A stretch of DNA of 39,885 nucleotides, from the NCBI GenBank assembly GCA_018714565.1, contig DVNH01000003.1, forward strand, positions 1 to 39,885, given 5' to 3'. Each line of letters begins with the position of its first letter. Within the stretch, counting starts at the first letter, position 1. A program made the translations under genes and the position numbers. This document shows positions 20,516 to 29,959 of the stretch, piece by piece. Under the pieces are notes generated by a model, which saw only the letters and a list, made by a program, of their open reading frames with translations, was not told the origin of the DNA and did not search any database. The stretch is from Candidatus Merdicola faecigallinarum. Its GTDB lineage: Bacteria > Bacillota > Clostridia > TANB77 > CAG-508.

Positions 20516-22177
20516 TTAAAAGATTCCTATAATTTCGCCATTTTCATCTACATCTATCTGTTCTGCTGCTGGAATTTTTGGGAGTCCTGGCATTGTCATA
20601 ATATCTCCTGTATATACTACAACAAAACCTGCTCCAGATTTCAGTGCAACATCTTTTACATGTATATCAAATTCTCCCTTGCATTCTAGTTTCTTTGGAT
20701 CATCTGAAAAAGAATACTGTGTTTTTGCTATACAAATTGGTAAATTTTGATAACCAATTTTTTCGATTCTCTCTATATTCTCTTTTGCTTTTCCTTCAAA
20801 AATAACGTCATTTGCTCCATATACTTTCTTTGCTACCATCTTTATTTTCTCTTTAATTGGCATTTCTAAAGGATAGGCAAAATTTAATTTTCTTTCATTT
20901 GCTAAAGTAAGGATTTTTGAAGCTAAATCGGTGGCCCCTTCTCCCCCTTTTTCCCAACTTTCTACAAGGCTTACTTTTATTTTTTCTTTATTTAATTTCT
21001 TAATTAAATAATCAATTTCACTTTCTATATCATTTTGATATTTATTAATTGCTACAACTACTTCTGTTCCAAATACTTCTTTTATATTTTTTATATGTTT
21101 TAATAAGTTGTTTGCAATTCCATTTTCTAATGCCTCTATATTTTCTTCTGCTAATTCTTTTTTATCTGCCCCTCCATGGTATTTTAGAGCTTTCATTGTT
21201 GCAACACAAACAACAGCATTAGGAAATACTTCAGCTTTTCTACATTTAATGTCAAAAAATTTCTCTGCTCCTAAATCTGCTCCGAATCCTGCTTCTGTAA
21301 TCGTATAATCTGCCAGTTTCATTGCTAACTTAGTCGCAATAATTGTATTACATCCATGTGCAATATTTGCAAAAGGTCCGCCATGTACAATTGCAGGAGT
21401 TCCTTCTAATGTTTGTACCAAATTCGGTTTTATAGCATCTTTTAATATTGCTGCCATTGCTCCTTGTGCATTTAAATCTCTGGCATATACTGGTTCATCG
21501 TTTTCATTCCATCCAATCATTATATTTCCTAATTTTTCTTTTAAATCTTGGATGTTTTCTGCTAAACAAAAAATGGCCATAATTTCGGAAGCCGCAGTAA
21601 TAGAAAAATGATCTTCTCTTGGTACAATCTTTTTTTCTCCTGATAAGCCACATTCTACTTTTCTTAATTGTCTATCATTTAGATCTAAGCATCTTTCCCA
21701 AATTACTTCTTTAATTCCTAATTTATTACCAAAATAAATATGATTATCAATCATACTAGATAATAAATTATTAGCAGAAGTAATTGCATGAAAGTCACCT
21801 GTAAAATGCAGATTAATATCTATCATCGGCGCTATTTGTGAATAACCTCCCCCTGTTGCTCCTCCTTTTATTCCAAAAACCGGACCCAATGATGGCTCTC
21901 TAAGTGCTAAAATTACTTTTTTACCTATTTTTTTTAGTCCGTCTGCCAACCCTATCGATATCGTTGTTTTTCCCTCTCCTAACGGCGTTGGGTTAATTGC
22001 TGTTACTAGGATCAATTTACCATCTTGATTATTCTTTCTTTTTTCCAATACGTTTGCAGATATTTTCGCTTTATCCCATCCATATAATGATAAATCATCT
22101 TCTTTTATTCCTAAATCTTTTGCAATTTCCGTTATTTTCTTTAGCTTTGCTTTTTTTGCAATCTCGATATCTTGCAT
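20516..22177 (-). CDS. fhs: Formate-tetrahydrofolate ligase
   Basis: The 553-residue enzyme makes 10-formyl-THF from formate, ATP and THF in one-carbon metabolism. The ATP-binding block TPLGEGKTTISIGLADGL, REPSLGPVFGIKGGATGGGYSQ and NLHFTGDFHAIT are all diagnostic; the end is MTMPGLPKIPAAEQIDVDENG. I use the ATG at 22177 rather than the track GTG (22186), because AGAGGTG lies 6 nt before it and overlaps the GTG. It is the last gene of the long asp23 operon, 29 nt after the PAP2-like gene. It supplies formyl groups for the formyltransferase (fmt) encoded upstream, a functional link rather than an operon one. Confidence 0.98.
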   Translation of the reverse strand: MQDIEIAKKAKLKKITEIAKDLGIKEDDLSLYGWDKAKISANVLEKRKNNQDGKLILVTAINPTPLGEGKTTISIGLADGLKKIGKKVILALREPSLGPVFGIKGGATGGGYSQIAPMIDINLHFTGDFHAITSANNLLSSMIDNHIYFGNKLGIKEVIWERCLDLNDRQLRKVECGLSGEKKIVPREDHFSITAASEIMAIFCLAENIQDLKEKLGNIMIGWNENDEPVYARDLNAQGAMAAILKDAIKPNLVQTLEGTPAIVHGGPFANIAHGCNTIIATKLAMKLADYTITEAGFGADLGAEKFFDIKCRKAEVFPNAVVCVATMKALKYHGGADKKELAEENIEALENGIANNLLKHIKNIKEVFGTEVVVAINKYQNDIESEIDYLIKKLNKEKIKVSLVESWEKGGEGATDLASKILTLANERKLNFAYPLEMPIKEKIKMVAKKVYGANDVIFEGKAKENIERIEKIGYQNLPICIAKTQYSFSDDPKKLECKGEFDIHVKDVALKSGAGFVVVYTGDIMTMPGLPKIPAAEQIDVDENGEIIGIF

Positions 22178-22206
22178 ATGGCTCACCTCTTTAAATTTTT
22201 AATAGA

Positions 22207-22647
22207 TTAAAAAATAAGTCCCACTATAATTCCCAAAATTGCTCCTACAAATACTTGAAAAGGAGTATGTCCTAAAACTTCTACTAATTTTTCTGACACT
22301 TGTACGCCTGATAACCCTGGTGTTTCAATTAGTTTATTTAATAACGATGCTTGTTTTCCCGCTGCTCTTCTAACACCTGCTGCATCATACATAACAATAA
22401 ATGCAAAAACAAGAGAAAGAGCAAAAATTGGACTATTAAATCCTTCCCCTTTTCCTATTAATACAGATAAAGCCATAACAATAGCAGAATGAGAACTAGG
22501 CATTCCTCCTGCTCCCATAATTCTTTTAAAATTCAACTTTTTTGTTTCGACTAATTCCCAAATTACTTTAAATATTTGTATGCAAAGCCATAACAAAAAA
22601 GGTATATATACATACTTATTTGTAATAAATTGCTCAAATAAATCCAT
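22207..22647 (-). CDS. Divergent PAP2 family membrane protein (YuiD-like)
   Basis: The 146-residue protein has four hydrophobic segments and the family hallmark GAGGMPSSHSAIVMALS, which matches part of the PAP2 phosphatase signature. VRRAAGKQA follows and gives the second half. The closing segment LVEVLGHTPFQVFVGAILG is typical of DUF212. The enzyme activity of this short branch is unproven; lipid phosphate or undecaprenyl-phosphate handling is inferred from the PAP2 relation. It is located between xseB and fhs in the operon with small gaps. Confidence 0.9.
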   Translation of the reverse strand: MDLFEQFITNKYVYIPFLLWLCIQIFKVIWELVETKKLNFKRIMGAGGMPSSHSAIVMALSVLIGKGEGFNSPIFALSLVFAFIVMYDAAGVRRAAGKQASLLNKLIETPGLSGVQVSEKLVEVLGHTPFQVFVGAILGIIVGLIF

Positions 22648-22661
22648 TTCGTAAATTCCCC

Positions 22662-22895
22662 TTATTCTTCATTTGGTATAAAATTTTCTTCTTTTATTAC
22701 TCCATCTTCATTAATTAAGATAGAAATTCTTTTTTCTGCTTTTTCTAAAATTTCGTTACATCTCTTTGATAAAGCCATGCCTTCTTCGAATTTTTTAATA
22801 GATTCGTCCAATCCTAAATCTCCTTTTTCCAATTCAGTAGCTATTTTTTCTAATTGTTGCATTGCTTCTTCAAAATTGATTTTTTCTTTTTCCAT
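22662..22895 (-). CDS. xseB: Exodeoxyribonuclease VII small subunit
   Basis: I choose the ATG at 22895, since GGAGG lies just before it and the track ATG (22907) is part of that site (77 residues). The coiled-coil subunit has INFEEAMQQLEKIATELEKGDLGLDESIKKFEEGM, followed by the KRCNEILEKAEKRI helix, which is fully diagnostic. With XseA it forms the single-strand exonuclease. It starts 12 nt after the xseA stop, giving 1:1 operon pairing. Confidence 0.96.
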   Translation of the reverse strand: MEKEKINFEEAMQQLEKIATELEKGDLGLDESIKKFEEGMALSKRCNEILEKAEKRISILINEDGVIKEENFIPNEE

Positions 22896-22906
22896 CTTTT
22901 CCTCCA

Positions 22907-24097
22907 TTATTCTATAATTCTCGCATTTCTTTTTCCATCCGTCAATTGCAAAGTAATTTCATCTTGTTTTTTTAATTCCCTTACAGATTTTATTACCTTA
23001 CCATTTTTCTGTATAATAGAATATCCTCTTGTTAACGTTTTTAATGGACTTAATGCATCCAACTTCGATATTAGTTGTATTGCATTTATCCTTTTATCAT
23101 GTAAACAACTTGTTGTAATTGTTGCTATTCTTTTGACAACATTGTCTAATTGTATGTATTTTTCATTGATATCTTGAAATGGTTCTTTAAACACTCTTCT
23201 TGTCATACACTTTTCATATCGCAATCGCATTACTTCTGTTTTCTTCTTTAAGGTATTTTTTAATTGATATTGATAATTATCTAATTTTAATTTTACGTCT
23301 GCGATATTCGGAACAGCAAGTTCAGCAGCTGCTGATGGTGTTGGTGCACGAAGATCCGCCACAAAATCCGAAATTGAAAAATCTGTTTCATGTCCTACTG
23401 CTGAAATGATAGGGATTTCAGAAGTATAAATTGCACGAGCAACAATCTCCTCATTAAAAGGCCATAAGTCTTCTAGAGATCCTCCTCCCCTTGCTAGAAT
23501 AAGAACATCTGCTAATTTCTTTTCATTCATTGTTCGAATTGCATCTGCAATTTTAACAGCAGCGCCTTCTCCTTGTACCGGTACTGGTAATAAGCGAATA
23601 TAAACATTTGGATTTCTCCTTGTTGATACATTAATAATATCTCGAATAACAGATCCTGTATTAGAAGTTAAAACACCAATTACCTTAGGCATACTAGGAA
23701 TTCTTTTTTTATGTTCTTTTTGGAATAAGCCTTCCTGCTCTAGTTTTTTCTTTAATTCTTCATAAGCAGTATAAAGACTGCCCATTCCGTCTTCCTGCAT
23801 TGCTTTGCAATAAATTTGATACACTCCATCTCTTTCAAAAACAGATACTGTTCCTAAAACCATAACACTCATTCCATCTTTTGGAATAAAATTAAGATTT
23901 GCAGTATATGTTTTAAACATAATACACTTAATCAAAGATTTATCATCTTTTAAAGTAAAATACATATGTCCTGTATAATGATGCTTAAAGTTTGAAATTT
24001 CACCTTTTACTAGAACATTTGCTAGCACTTCATCACTTGCTATTTTATTTTTAATATATCCATTTAATTCACTAACGGATATTGGATTATATTTCAT
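22907..24097 (-). CDS. xseA: Exodeoxyribonuclease VII large subunit
   Basis: The 396 residues start with an OB fold (ISVSELNGYIKNKIASDEVL, GEISNFKHHYTGHMYFTLKD). The catalytic domain has VLTSNTGSVIRDIINVS, the ARGGGSLEDLWPFNEE block, and AVGHETDFSISDFVADLRAPTPSAAAE. A coiled-coil C-terminus, for XseB binding, ends in TRGYSIIQKNGKVI. It digests single-stranded DNA from both ends to oligonucleotides. Its ATG overlaps the nusB stop by 4 nt, so the genes are translationally coupled. Confidence 0.98.
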   Translation of the reverse strand: MKYNPISVSELNGYIKNKIASDEVLANVLVKGEISNFKHHYTGHMYFTLKDDKSLIKCIMFKTYTANLNFIPKDGMSVMVLGTVSVFERDGVYQIYCKAMQEDGMGSLYTAYEELKKKLEQEGLFQKEHKKRIPSMPKVIGVLTSNTGSVIRDIINVSTRRNPNVYIRLLPVPVQGEGAAVKIADAIRTMNEKKLADVLILARGGGSLEDLWPFNEEIVARAIYTSEIPIISAVGHETDFSISDFVADLRAPTPSAAAELAVPNIADVKLKLDNYQYQLKNTLKKKTEVMRLRYEKCMTRRVFKEPFQDINEKYIQLDNVVKRIATITTSCLHDKRINAIQLISKLDALSPLKTLTRGYSIIQKNGKVIKSVRELKKQDEITLQLTDGKRNARIIE

Positions 24098-24507
24098 TCT
24101 TCTACTCCTATTTTCTTTACAATATTTGCTAAAATTCCATTAATAAAATTTGGTGATTGTTCTTCTCCATATTTTTTTGCAAGTTCTACTACTTCATTAA
24201 TTACCACTTTAAAAGGTACTTTCTTATATAAAATTTCATAAATTGCTAGTTCTAATAAGGCAAGATCTATCTTTGATATACGTTCAATAGACCATTCTTT
24301 TTTTAAATTTTGAGAAATCTCTTCCCTGATTCTTGCATTATTTTCAATTACTCCATTTACAAAATTTGCAATATACTCTTGATCTTCATTTTCTATTATT
24401 CCATTGTTTTCAATAAATAATTTTATTTCCTCTTCATTGGATGTTTTTTGAATTTCTAAACTATATAATAATTTAAAAACCATTTCTCTTCTTGCTGATC
24501 GATCCAT
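24094..24507 (-). CDS. nusB: Transcription antitermination factor NusB
   Basis: The 137-residue protein has the all-helical NusB fold: SARREMVFKLLYSLEI at the start, then IANFVNGVIENN, WSIERISKIDLALLELAIYEIL in the middle, VVINEVVELAKKYGE and FINGILANIVK at the end. It binds boxA RNA with NusE (S10) during rRNA transcription. It sits downstream of DUF2273 and overlaps xseA by 4 nt, the same order as in many Firmicutes (asp23-nusB-xseA-xseB). Confidence 0.97.
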   Translation of the reverse strand: MDRSARREMVFKLLYSLEIQKTSNEEEIKLFIENNGIIENEDQEYIANFVNGVIENNARIREEISQNLKKEWSIERISKIDLALLELAIYEILYKKVPFKVVINEVVELAKKYGEEQSPNFINGILANIVKKIGVEE

Positions 24508-24520
24508 TTTCTATCCTCTC

Positions 24521-24724
24521 TTACATTCTATCTATTAAATTTTTTAATTTTTCTTTTACATCATATTTATTCTTTTGAACATAATTTCCTGCAAAAATTC
24601 CCATTCCTATTAAAATGATTCCAACAATTAATTTATATAGTCCTGTTAACAATATCAAAATGGCAACAATTGCACCGATAATAGCTCCTGCATATTCAGA
24701 ACAAAATTCTTTAAAATGATTCAT
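24521..24724 (-). CDS. DUF2273 small membrane protein
   Basis: The 67-residue protein has two membrane helices (AGAIIGAIVAILILLTGLYK and LIVGIILIGMGIFAGNYV) and a short charged cytoplasmic end. DUF2273 proteins occur beside Asp23 and AmaP in Gram-positives and are considered part of the same envelope-stress complex. Here it lies between amaP and nusB with gaps of 20 and 13 nt. The function of the family is not known in detail. Confidence 0.9.
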   Translation of the reverse strand: MNHFKEFCSEYAGAIIGAIVAILILLTGLYKLIVGIILIGMGIFAGNYVQKNKYDVKEKLKNLIDRM

Positions 24725-24744
24725 ATATTTTATTCATCCTTTCC

Positions 24745-25299
24745 TTATTCTGCAACATTTCCTTGATTTTCAGGAACAATATTCCTAATTCGAATATTAA
24801 CTTCGTGTACTTCTAAATCTGATGTACTTTTTATCGCTTCTTTAATTCTTGTTTGAATATTTGCAGATAAATCTTTAATAATCGCATTTGGATGTACATA
24901 TAATGTTACTTGCACCCTTAAATTATTCTCTTTATCTAATTCTACTTTTGTTGTTACATTTTCTGTTCCTTCAAATCCTTTTGCAATTCCACTTACTAAA
25001 TTTTCTAAAGTTTCTTTTGAAATTAATAATTTTCCATTGTCATTTTGTAATAAAATTCCATCTGTTCTGCTATCTTTTGAGTTTCCACTAAAGAAAATAC
25101 ATTTGATTGCCAATAAAATTAAAATAACAGAAATAACTAAAATAATGTTAGAAGCTGTTACATTATTAATAGCATTAAATAAAACTACATTTACTGTACT
25201 AATATTTAACCATTCAAAAACTAATAAACACATAATTACTGATAGTACTAATATAATAATTGAAAATAGTACAAGACATATTTTTTCTAATACTTTCAT
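24745..25299 (-). CDS. amaP: Alkaline shock response membrane anchor protein AmaP
   Basis: The 184-residue protein has two N-terminal membrane helices (ICLVLFSIIILVLSVIMCLLVF and IILVISVILILLAIKCIF), then a cytoplasmic Asp23-like domain (GTENVTTKVELDKENNLRVQVTLYVHP, AIKSTSDLEVHEVNIRIRNI). In Staphylococcus AmaP anchors Asp23 at the membrane. The asp23 gene is directly upstream, 144 bp away across a hairpin, and DUF2273 is directly downstream. The set is a compact envelope module. Confidence 0.93.
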   Translation of the reverse strand: MKVLEKICLVLFSIIILVLSVIMCLLVFEWLNISTVNVVLFNAINNVTASNIILVISVILILLAIKCIFFSGNSKDSRTDGILLQNDNGKLLISKETLENLVSGIAKGFEGTENVTTKVELDKENNLRVQVTLYVHPNAIIKDLSANIQTRIKEAIKSTSDLEVHEVNIRIRNIVPENQGNVAE

Positions 25300-25377
25300 A
25301 ATTCTTCCTCCGTTTTTATATTCTATTTTATTTTCTTTCTATTTTGCATAATTAATTCTAGTATTATAAGAATTGAA

Positions 25378-25414
25378 AGGTTGAAGTTAGATATTTTCTA
25401 TCTACTTTCAACCT
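25378..25414 (-). terminator. Hairpin between asp23 and amaP
   Basis: Arms of 16 bp with one or two mismatches (AGGTTGAAGTTAGATA at 25378-25393) close a 5-nt loop. The T-run on the minus strand is weak. It may be a partial terminator that gives more asp23 than amaP mRNA. Confidence 0.6.
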
Positions 25415-25443
25415 TATCTAACTTATTTTATTATTCTTTATTC

Positions 25444-25905
25444 TTAATTTTGAGCATCATTATTGTTTTCTGGTTGATCATCTTTTTTTATTTCATCAAA
25501 TTGAGTATTAACTCCTTGTACGTGTACGTTTACTTCTACAACTTTTAAACCAGTCATATTTTCAACTGCTTTTTTTACTCTATTTTGTATTTCAAAAGCA
25601 ACATCTGGAATTCTTGTTCCATATTCTACAATAATATTAACATCAATTTTCGTTTCTTTTTCTCCAACTTCTACTTTAATACCTTTTGACAAGTTTTTCT
25701 TTCCGCTTAGAACTTCTGTAATTCCTCCTGCGAATCCTCCTGCCATAGAAGCAACTCCTTGTACTTCAGAAACAGCAACTCCTGCAATTACAGCAACAAC
25801 ATCATCTGCAATTTTAATTGTACTTTCTGTTGTATTGTCAACGGTATTTTCTACTGCATTTTCCCCTAATACATTCTCTACTACACTATTATTATTTTCG
25901 TCCAT
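25444..25905 (-). CDS. Asp23/Gls24 family envelope stress protein
   Basis: The 153-residue protein has an acidic, Asn-rich N-terminus (residues 1-30). The Asp23 domain follows: IKIADDVVAVIAGVAVSEVQGVASMAGG, then KGIKVEVGEKETKIDVNIIVEYG and AVENMTGLKVVEVNVHVQGV. The C-terminal DDQPENNNDAQN is disordered. These soluble proteins form a membrane-associated layer with AmaP. It is the first gene after a strong promoter, so it is likely the most transcribed gene of the operon. AGGAGG lies 5-8 nt before the ATG. Confidence 0.95.
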   Translation of the reverse strand: MDENNNSVVENVLGENAVENTVDNTTESTIKIADDVVAVIAGVAVSEVQGVASMAGGFAGGITEVLSGKKNLSKGIKVEVGEKETKIDVNIIVEYGTRIPDVAFEIQNRVKKAVENMTGLKVVEVNVHVQGVNTQFDEIKKDDQPENNNDAQN

Positions 25906-25952
25906 AATAATACCTCCTTATATTCATAATTATTATTTCCTAGACTATTAAA

Positions 25953-25981
25953 AGTATATCAATATATCTTTTTTTTTACAA
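25953..25981 (-). promoter_or_regulatory. Promoter of the asp23-to-fhs operon
   Basis: On the minus strand TTGTAA and TATACT are exactly 17 bp apart, with an A-rich spacer. The -10 lies about 45 nt before the asp23 ATG. Confidence 0.75.
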
Positions 25982-26022
25982 CTATTTTATCCAAATTTTA
26001 AGATATTTCTAAATACAATCTT

Positions 26023-27009
26023 TTACTCTAATACTGTACCAGTTTCGATTTGATTTCCTCTTAAAAAATCGGATATTGGCATCCTTTTTGCATTTTCTGC
26101 TTGAATTTGTGTAATTTTTAAAATATCTTGTTTAGTTTTGATATAAAGACCTTTCTTCTCTTCTGAAAATAGAACAGTTCCTGGCATAATATTTTTTAAT
26201 TTATAAGAATATTCTTGTAGTTCTGGAAATTGTACTATTAGTTCTTCCTCTGTAATAGTATCTGCCTCCCAAAACTTAACTTTTTTGCCATTCCAATAAG
26301 TATAGGCACCCATAATTGGATTTAAACCACGAATTAGATTTTTAATTTCTTTTGCTGTTTTATTTTCCCATTCAATTTTTGCCATTTCTTTTTCTAACAT
26401 TGGTGCCAAAACAGTTTCTCCTTCTTGCTTTTTCCTTGGAGCTGTTTTCGCTTCAATTTGTTTTATTGTTTCTACTAACATATCAGAACCTATCTCAGAA
26501 ACTCTTTGCCATAACTCTCCCGTAGTTTCATTCTCACCGATTGGTATTTCTTGTTGTAATATAATATCTCCTGTGTCCATTCCTTCATCCATATACATGG
26601 TTGTAATTCCTGTATTGGTATCACCATTTAAAATGGCCCATTGAATTGGTGCTGGTCCTCTATACTTTGGAAGTAAAGATGGATGTAAATTAACACAACC
26701 ATATGTTGGTATATTTAAAAGTGATTTTGGCAATATTTTTCCATATGCCACTACACAAATAACATCTGGTTGTAATGATTGAATTTTTTCTAAAAATTCT
26801 TCGTTCTTCCTTATTTTTTCTGGCTGATAAATCGTAAAGTTTTGTTCTAGTGCATATTCCTTTACAGGAGACATAGAATATTTCATTCCTCTACCTTTTT
26901 GCTTATCTGGAGTTGTTACTACAGCCAAAATATGATTTCCTGCTTCATGTAACTTTTGTAGTGATCTTTTTGCTAAATCTGGAGTTCCCATAAATACAAT
27001 ATTTAGCAT
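26023..27009 (-). CDS. fmt: Methionyl-tRNA formyltransferase
   Basis: The 328-residue enzyme formylates Met-tRNAi using 10-formyl-THF. The N-terminal Rossmann-type fold starts IVFMGTPDLAKRSLQKL. The active site has VNLHPSLLPKYRGPAPIQWA (Asn and His) and MDEGMDTGDIILQ (Asp). The C-terminal OB-like domain carries RGLNPIMGAYTYWNGKKVKF. It follows def by 15 nt, and the pair controls formyl-Met at both ends of its life. It lies 117 nt before the asp23 start, outside that operon's promoter. Confidence 0.98.
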   Translation of the reverse strand: MLNIVFMGTPDLAKRSLQKLHEAGNHILAVVTTPDKQKGRGMKYSMSPVKEYALEQNFTIYQPEKIRKNEEFLEKIQSLQPDVICVVAYGKILPKSLLNIPTYGCVNLHPSLLPKYRGPAPIQWAILNGDTNTGITTMYMDEGMDTGDIILQQEIPIGENETTGELWQRVSEIGSDMLVETIKQIEAKTAPRKKQEGETVLAPMLEKEMAKIEWENKTAKEIKNLIRGLNPIMGAYTYWNGKKVKFWEADTITEEELIVQFPELQEYSYKLKNIMPGTVLFSEEKKGLYIKTKQDILKITQIQAENAKRMPISDFLRGNQIETGTVLE

Positions 27010-27024
27010 ACCTTTACTCCTTTC

Positions 27025-27510
27025 TTATTCGATCTCTTCCGGTTTTACAATTTGTAATGTTCCTGGTAGCATTTTATCTACAAATAGTTCTCCATTTAAA
27101 TGATCTGTTTCATGACAAATTGCTTGTGCAAATAAATCTTTTGCTTTTATTCTTATTTTTTCTCCTTCACGATTAAAAGCTTCCACTTCTACTTCTTTTG
27201 GTCTAATTAGTTTTGCGTATTGATTTGGAAAACTTAAACATCCTTCTTCTACTTCATGTTCTCCTTTTGTTTTTAAAATAACTGGATTAATTAATACTAC
27301 TGGTCCATTTCCATCATAAATGTCAATGACAACAATCCTTTTTAGAACTCCTACTTGCTGTGCTGCAAGTCCTACCCCATTCATAGCATGAACAGTTTCT
27401 ATCATATCATCGATTAATATTTGAATTCTTTCTTCTTTTATATTATCTACTTCTTTTGCTCTTTTTCGTAAGATTTCATCTCCATTTTCTCTAATATTTC
27501 TAATTGCCAT
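27025..27510 (-). CDS. def: Peptide deformylase
   Basis: The 161-residue metalloenzyme removes the formyl group of nascent proteins. The three motifs are GVGLAAQQVG, EEGCLSFP (metal Cys) and CHETDHLNG (HExxH-type). The residue before HETDH is Cys rather than the common Gln. The length of 161 and the short C-terminus resemble type 1 enzymes more than the longer type 2 enzymes. It is 39 nt after priA and 15 nt before fmt. Confidence 0.97.
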   Translation of the reverse strand: MAIRNIRENGDEILRKRAKEVDNIKEERIQILIDDMIETVHAMNGVGLAAQQVGVLKRIVVIDIYDGNGPVVLINPVILKTKGEHEVEEGCLSFPNQYAKLIRPKEVEVEAFNREGEKIRIKAKDLFAQAICHETDHLNGELFVDKMLPGTLQIVKPEEIE

Positions 27511-27549
27511 TATTCTTTTCCTCCTATCTTTTTCATTTTTGTATACAGC

Positions 27550-29793
27550 TTATAACATATTCATCGGATTCACGTCTGTTATCACTCTTGTTTTTGTACG
27601 ATTTGTTTTAAAATTTTCTTTTAAACATTCATTTATCATTTGAATTAAATCTGATGTTAATATTGCTTTTATGATAATTCGATAACGGAATCGATTTTTT
27701 ATTTTATCAATTGGAGCTGGCATTGGAAGGCCTAAATTTGCTTCTATTTGGCTACTTTCTATTTTCTTTTTTATAGCAGCATAAATTTGATTTGACATTT
27801 CTTTTACCTTTTCTTCTTCTTCTCCACTAATTCCAAACATAATTATATCGCAAAATGGTGGATATTTCAATTGTTTTCGCATTTTTATCTCTGCGTTATA
27901 AAATAAATCATAATTCTGCTTTTGAGCATATCGTATACTATAAGCATCTGGATTATAGGTTTGGATTAAAACTCTTCCCTTTTCTTTTTCTCTTCCAGCT
28001 CTTCCTGCTACCTGAACAATCAAGTCAAAAGTTCTTTCTTCTGCTCTATAATCGTCAATGTTTAGACTACTATCTGCTGCAATTACTCCTACTAATGTAA
28101 CATTTGGAAAATGATGTCCCTTTACCACCATCTGGGTGCCAATCAAAATATCAATATTCTCATTTTTAAAACGATTTAAAATATCTTCGTGTGAATTCTT
28201 TTTGGTTACAGTGTCAATGTCCATTCTAATTGTTGTAGCATTTGGAAACAAGTGATTAATTTCCATTTCCAATTTTTGTGTGCCAGTTCCAAAATGCTTA
28301 ATTTTACTACTTCCACAAACAGGACAAACCGTTGGAACTTTTTCTTGATGGTTACAATAATGACATTTTAAAATTTCTTCTTTTTTATGATATGTAAGAG
28401 AAATATTACAGTTTTTACACTTTAAAGTATAGCCACATTCTCGGCACATAATAAAAGTAGAAAATCCTCTTCTATTCAAAAATAATATTGTTTGCTTTTT
28501 ATTTTTTAAATTATTTTCAATTTCTTGATATAGATACCTACTAATCATACTTCGGTTTCCAATTGCCAATTCTTCTCTTAAGTCTACTAATCTGATTTCT
28601 GGTAAGTTAGATTCATTTGCTCTTTTGGTTAACACTAATTTTGTAATTTTTCCTTCTTGAGCCTCGTAAAATGTTGTAATATCCGGCGTTGCACTTCCTA
28701 ATAATAAGGGAATTTCTTTTTCTTGTGCTATTTTTTTTGCAATTTCTTTAGCATGATACCTTGGATTTGTTTCTGATTTATATGAACTGTCATGTTCCTC
28801 ATCAATAATAATAATTCCTAAATCTTTTACCGGAGCAAAAATTGCAGATCTTGCACCTATAATAATATTAGCTCTTCCATCCTTAATTTTTTGCCATCCA
28901 TCATATCTTTCCCCAATGGAAAGTTTACTATGCAATACCGCTATTGTTTCTTGTCCAAATCTTGCAATAAATCGGTCCACCATTTGTGGAGTTAACGAGA
29001 TTTCTGGAACTAATAATATTGCTGCTCTTCCCATTCTCACTACTTTTTCAATTAATTGCATATATACTTCTGTTTTACCAGAACCTGTTATTCCATAAAG
29101 TAAAAAAGATTCATGTTTCTTTTCATCAATTGCCTTTTCTACTTGCTGATATGCATATTGTTGTTCTTCTGTTAAATGAAGTTTCTCTGTTCTTTCTAGT
29201 ACTTTATGTAAAAAAGGATTTCTCTCGATTGTTTTTTCTAAGATTTCAACATATCCATTTTTTTCTAATGTTTTAATAATTGATCTAGAAATATCGGTAA
29301 ATAATTCAATTTCTTGAATGGTTACTCCACTATTTTTTTTAATAAAATTTAATGCTTTTATTTGTTTTGCTGATTTAATCTCTTTCTTTTGTATGGCTTC
29401 TTTTATTTGTTCTATATTTTTCTTTAGATATACTACTTGTACTTTTTTATCTTTTGCACGATTTTCTATTTTTTTCGTTGCCGTACCAGGAGGTAACATT
29501 AATTTGATGCAATCGGATAAATTACAAAAATATCGATTTGCCATCCATTTTGCTAGTTTCATCTCTTGATTTGAAAGTTCTTCTTCTTGAATTCTTAAAA
29601 TTTCTTTTACTTCATAGTCTGATTTTTCCTTTAGACCAACCACAAAACCTTCTTCATAGTTTGTGCTTCTTCCAAATGGGATTAGTACCCTGCTTCCTAT
29701 TTCTATTTCATCTTCCATTTCTACCGGAATTGCATAATCAAATACTCTATCTAGATTTTTTACTGTTGAATTTATTACTACTTCTGCTATCAT
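27550..29793 (-). CDS. priA: Primosomal protein N' (PriA helicase)
   Basis: I choose the ATG at 29793: AAAAAGGAG lies 7-8 nt before it, and family members begin IAEVVINS (747 residues). The 3'-DNA-binding domain covers about 1-105. The helicase core has GITGSGKTEVY (Walker A), DEEHDSSYKSE (motif II) and ATPDITTFYEA. A zinc region has CRECGYTLKCKNC and then CHYC...CPVCGSSK. The VAGRAGREKEKGRVLIQT block is motif VI. PriA restarts stalled forks. Upstream is a 234-bp gap with palindromic elements that separates it from gmk. Confidence 0.98.
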   Translation of the reverse strand: MIAEVVINSTVKNLDRVFDYAIPVEMEDEIEIGSRVLIPFGRSTNYEEGFVVGLKEKSDYEVKEILRIQEEELSNQEMKLAKWMANRYFCNLSDCIKLMLPPGTATKKIENRAKDKKVQVVYLKKNIEQIKEAIQKKEIKSAKQIKALNFIKKNSGVTIQEIELFTDISRSIIKTLEKNGYVEILEKTIERNPFLHKVLERTEKLHLTEEQQYAYQQVEKAIDEKKHESFLLYGITGSGKTEVYMQLIEKVVRMGRAAILLVPEISLTPQMVDRFIARFGQETIAVLHSKLSIGERYDGWQKIKDGRANIIIGARSAIFAPVKDLGIIIIDEEHDSSYKSETNPRYHAKEIAKKIAQEKEIPLLLGSATPDITTFYEAQEGKITKLVLTKRANESNLPEIRLVDLREELAIGNRSMISRYLYQEIENNLKNKKQTILFLNRRGFSTFIMCRECGYTLKCKNCNISLTYHKKEEILKCHYCNHQEKVPTVCPVCGSSKIKHFGTGTQKLEMEINHLFPNATTIRMDIDTVTKKNSHEDILNRFKNENIDILIGTQMVVKGHHFPNVTLVGVIAADSSLNIDDYRAEERTFDLIVQVAGRAGREKEKGRVLIQTYNPDAYSIRYAQKQNYDLFYNAEIKMRKQLKYPPFCDIIMFGISGEEEEKVKEMSNQIYAAIKKKIESSQIEANLGLPMPAPIDKIKNRFRYRIIIKAILTSDLIQMINECLKENFKTNRTKTRVITDVNPMNML

Positions 29794-29902
29794 ATGTTTC
29801 TCCTTTTTATTCCAAATCATTTTATCATAAGTAAAATAAATTTACCACTTTTTTCTTTCTTACATAAAATATTTTGAAGTGAGAGGATCTTTCCAATTTT
29901 TA

Positions 29903-29938
29903 TTACTCCAGAAATTTCATTAGAAATTTCTGGAGTAA
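29903..29938. repeat. Perfect 16-bp inverted repeat
   Basis: TTACTCCAGAAATTTC and its exact inverse close a four-base loop. It directly precedes the sequence that matches the outer part of repeat copy C. Neither side has a T-run, so it is not a standard terminator. Confidence 0.7.
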
Positions 29939-29959
29939 CAAGGTTAAGTTTCTTTCATT